From Palaemon carinicauda (taxonomy: Eukaryota; Arthropoda; Malacostraca; Decapoda; Palaemonidae): 64,000 nt of DNA. The stretch lies in assembly GCF_036898095.1 (NCBI RefSeq), contig NC_090726.1:40021483-40085482 (forward strand), in the 5' to 3' direction. This document shows positions 63,348 through 64,000 of this stretch, piece by piece; positions within the stretch are counted from its first letter, which is position 1, and the number at the start of each line of letters is the position of its first letter. The notes beneath the pieces are model-generated. The model saw only the letters and a program-made list of their open reading frames with translations. It was not told the DNA's origin and did not search any database. The position numbers and the translations under genes are program-made.

Positions 63348-63499
63348 CTCCGTCTGTTGCCGCACCAGCTGTTTTAGACCCTCAGTCACAACGGACAGTA
63401 GCTCCGTTTGTTGCCGTCTTTTATAGACCCTAGTGGTCCATGCTGCAGACTATGCAGTCTCAGCTTGCTTCCTTCATGCAGGAGTATCGTAATGAGAAG

Positions 63500-64000
63500 G
63501 TTGACACTGCACCTGTTAACCTACAACCTGCCACGGTTGTGCGCTCAGCAGATACTGCGGCTGGCTCCCACACTCCACCTGTGAGAGCTCCACCACCGAT
63601 GCGCAGTCGACCCTGCCAGACGCATGTTCATGCTGCACCCTCCGTTGACATGCGTGAGCTACCTCATCAGCAGTGGGAAGGTGCTGTAAGCTGCCGTGTT
63701 TTGACGCAATGCGGCATGCTCCGCAACCCACGGCAGTCCCTCCCACGCACCAGCACTCCGCTTTTGTTGTTGCCAGCTCCCACACTCCGACTGTGGAGAA
63801 GGTTGACGATGCACCCGTTGGCCTACAGCCTGCCACGGTTGTGCGCCCAGCATGGCTGCCTGCTCCCACACTCTTGTTGTGAGAGCTCCTCCACCCATGC
63901 GCAGTCGACCCTGCCAGACGCATGCTGACTCCCACAGACACACGAAGCACTCCGTTGCCGTGCGTGAGCTACCACAAGCTGCCGTGTTTTGACACGGTGT
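63500..64000 (+). repeat. ~300-bp tandem duplication in gag of element G
   Basis: AACCTACAACCTGCCACGGT at ~63518 recurs diverged at ~63820, GCGCAGTCGACCCTGCCAGA at ~63601 recurs at ~63900, and GCTGCCGTGTTTTGAC at ~63690 recurs at ~63978. The second unit is clipped by the window edge. Confidence 0.85.

Larger units (their letters stand above)
61540..64000 (+). mobile_element. 5' end of DIRS-like element G (runs off right edge)
   Basis: The left ITR (~61540-61730) is a diverged relative of element B's (for example AGCAATCGCTATACAGG against AGCGATCGCTATACAGG). The leader shares ATGGCCGACCCTTCCCTTAG (here duplicated at ~61883 and ~61950), the hairpin at 62327-62345, the (GA)n tract near 62540 and the TCCCAAGCCCAGGGGAGAAG block before gag. 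RT and recombinase would lie past 64000. Confidence 0.85.

Noticed and set aside
63440..63950. Several overlapping ORFs on both strands
   Set aside because: Only the plus-strand frame from 63440 fits gag; the others are frame shadows kept open by the tandem duplication.

Overview
The window is eukaryotic and almost certainly from an arthropod, most likely a decapod crustacean. I infer this from spliced genes with long AT-rich introns, large (TA)n arrays, tRNA-derived SINEs, LINE 3' ends and DIRS-like retrotransposons of types I associate with shrimp and crayfish genomes. No species can be named from the sequence alone. No rRNA gene, functional tRNA gene, CRISPR array or bacterial-type operon was seen.

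The one host locus I can support is a BTB-domain gene on the + strand, from about 17.1 kb (possibly 16.1 kb) to 54.7 kb. Five shared exons encode a BTB domain (17129-17209 and 23050-23682, with basic nuclear-localisation patches), an acidic linker (24621-24752), a second acidic linker (30364-30595) and a pipsqueak-like helix-turn-helix (34049-34266). The fifth exon ends in phase 0. Downstream lie three separate C-terminal modules, each beginning in phase 0 behind a 3' splice site and each with its own stop codon: a piggyBac-transposase-type cysteine-rich zinc domain (35776-36162), a MADF domain in two exons (44813-44996 and 46987-47153), and two C2H2 zinc fingers (54451-54744). This is the layout of lola, mod(mdg4) and Broad, where one BTB N-terminus is spliced to alternative DNA-binding ends. 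The piggyBac-derived module is the most unusual part of the window.

Most of the rest is mobile DNA. Element A (1-~6430, - strand) is a DIRS-like retrotransposon with intact gag and RT/RNase H frames running off the left edge. Element B (~8486-14912, +) has the full DIRS architecture: inverted terminal repeats, an internal complementary region, and RT, RNase H and tyrosine recombinase. It sits inside an older TTAA-flanked piggyBac-type MITE. Decayed DIRS-like relics fill the BTB introns (~17.7-22.5, 25.8-26.8, 28.5-29.7 and perhaps 50.8-52.2 kb) and the 3' flank (~56.4-58.9 kb). The 5' end of another element (G) starts near 61.54 kb and leaves the window on the right. Also present are three further copies of the TTAA MITE, a Tigger/pogo transposase relic (27.1-28.4 kb), a decayed DNA transposon with long inverted repeats around a PIN-like ORF family (40.1-43.4 kb), a TA-flanked MITE (46.3 kb), three kinds of SINE, several LINE 3' ends, minisatellites and (TA)n arrays.
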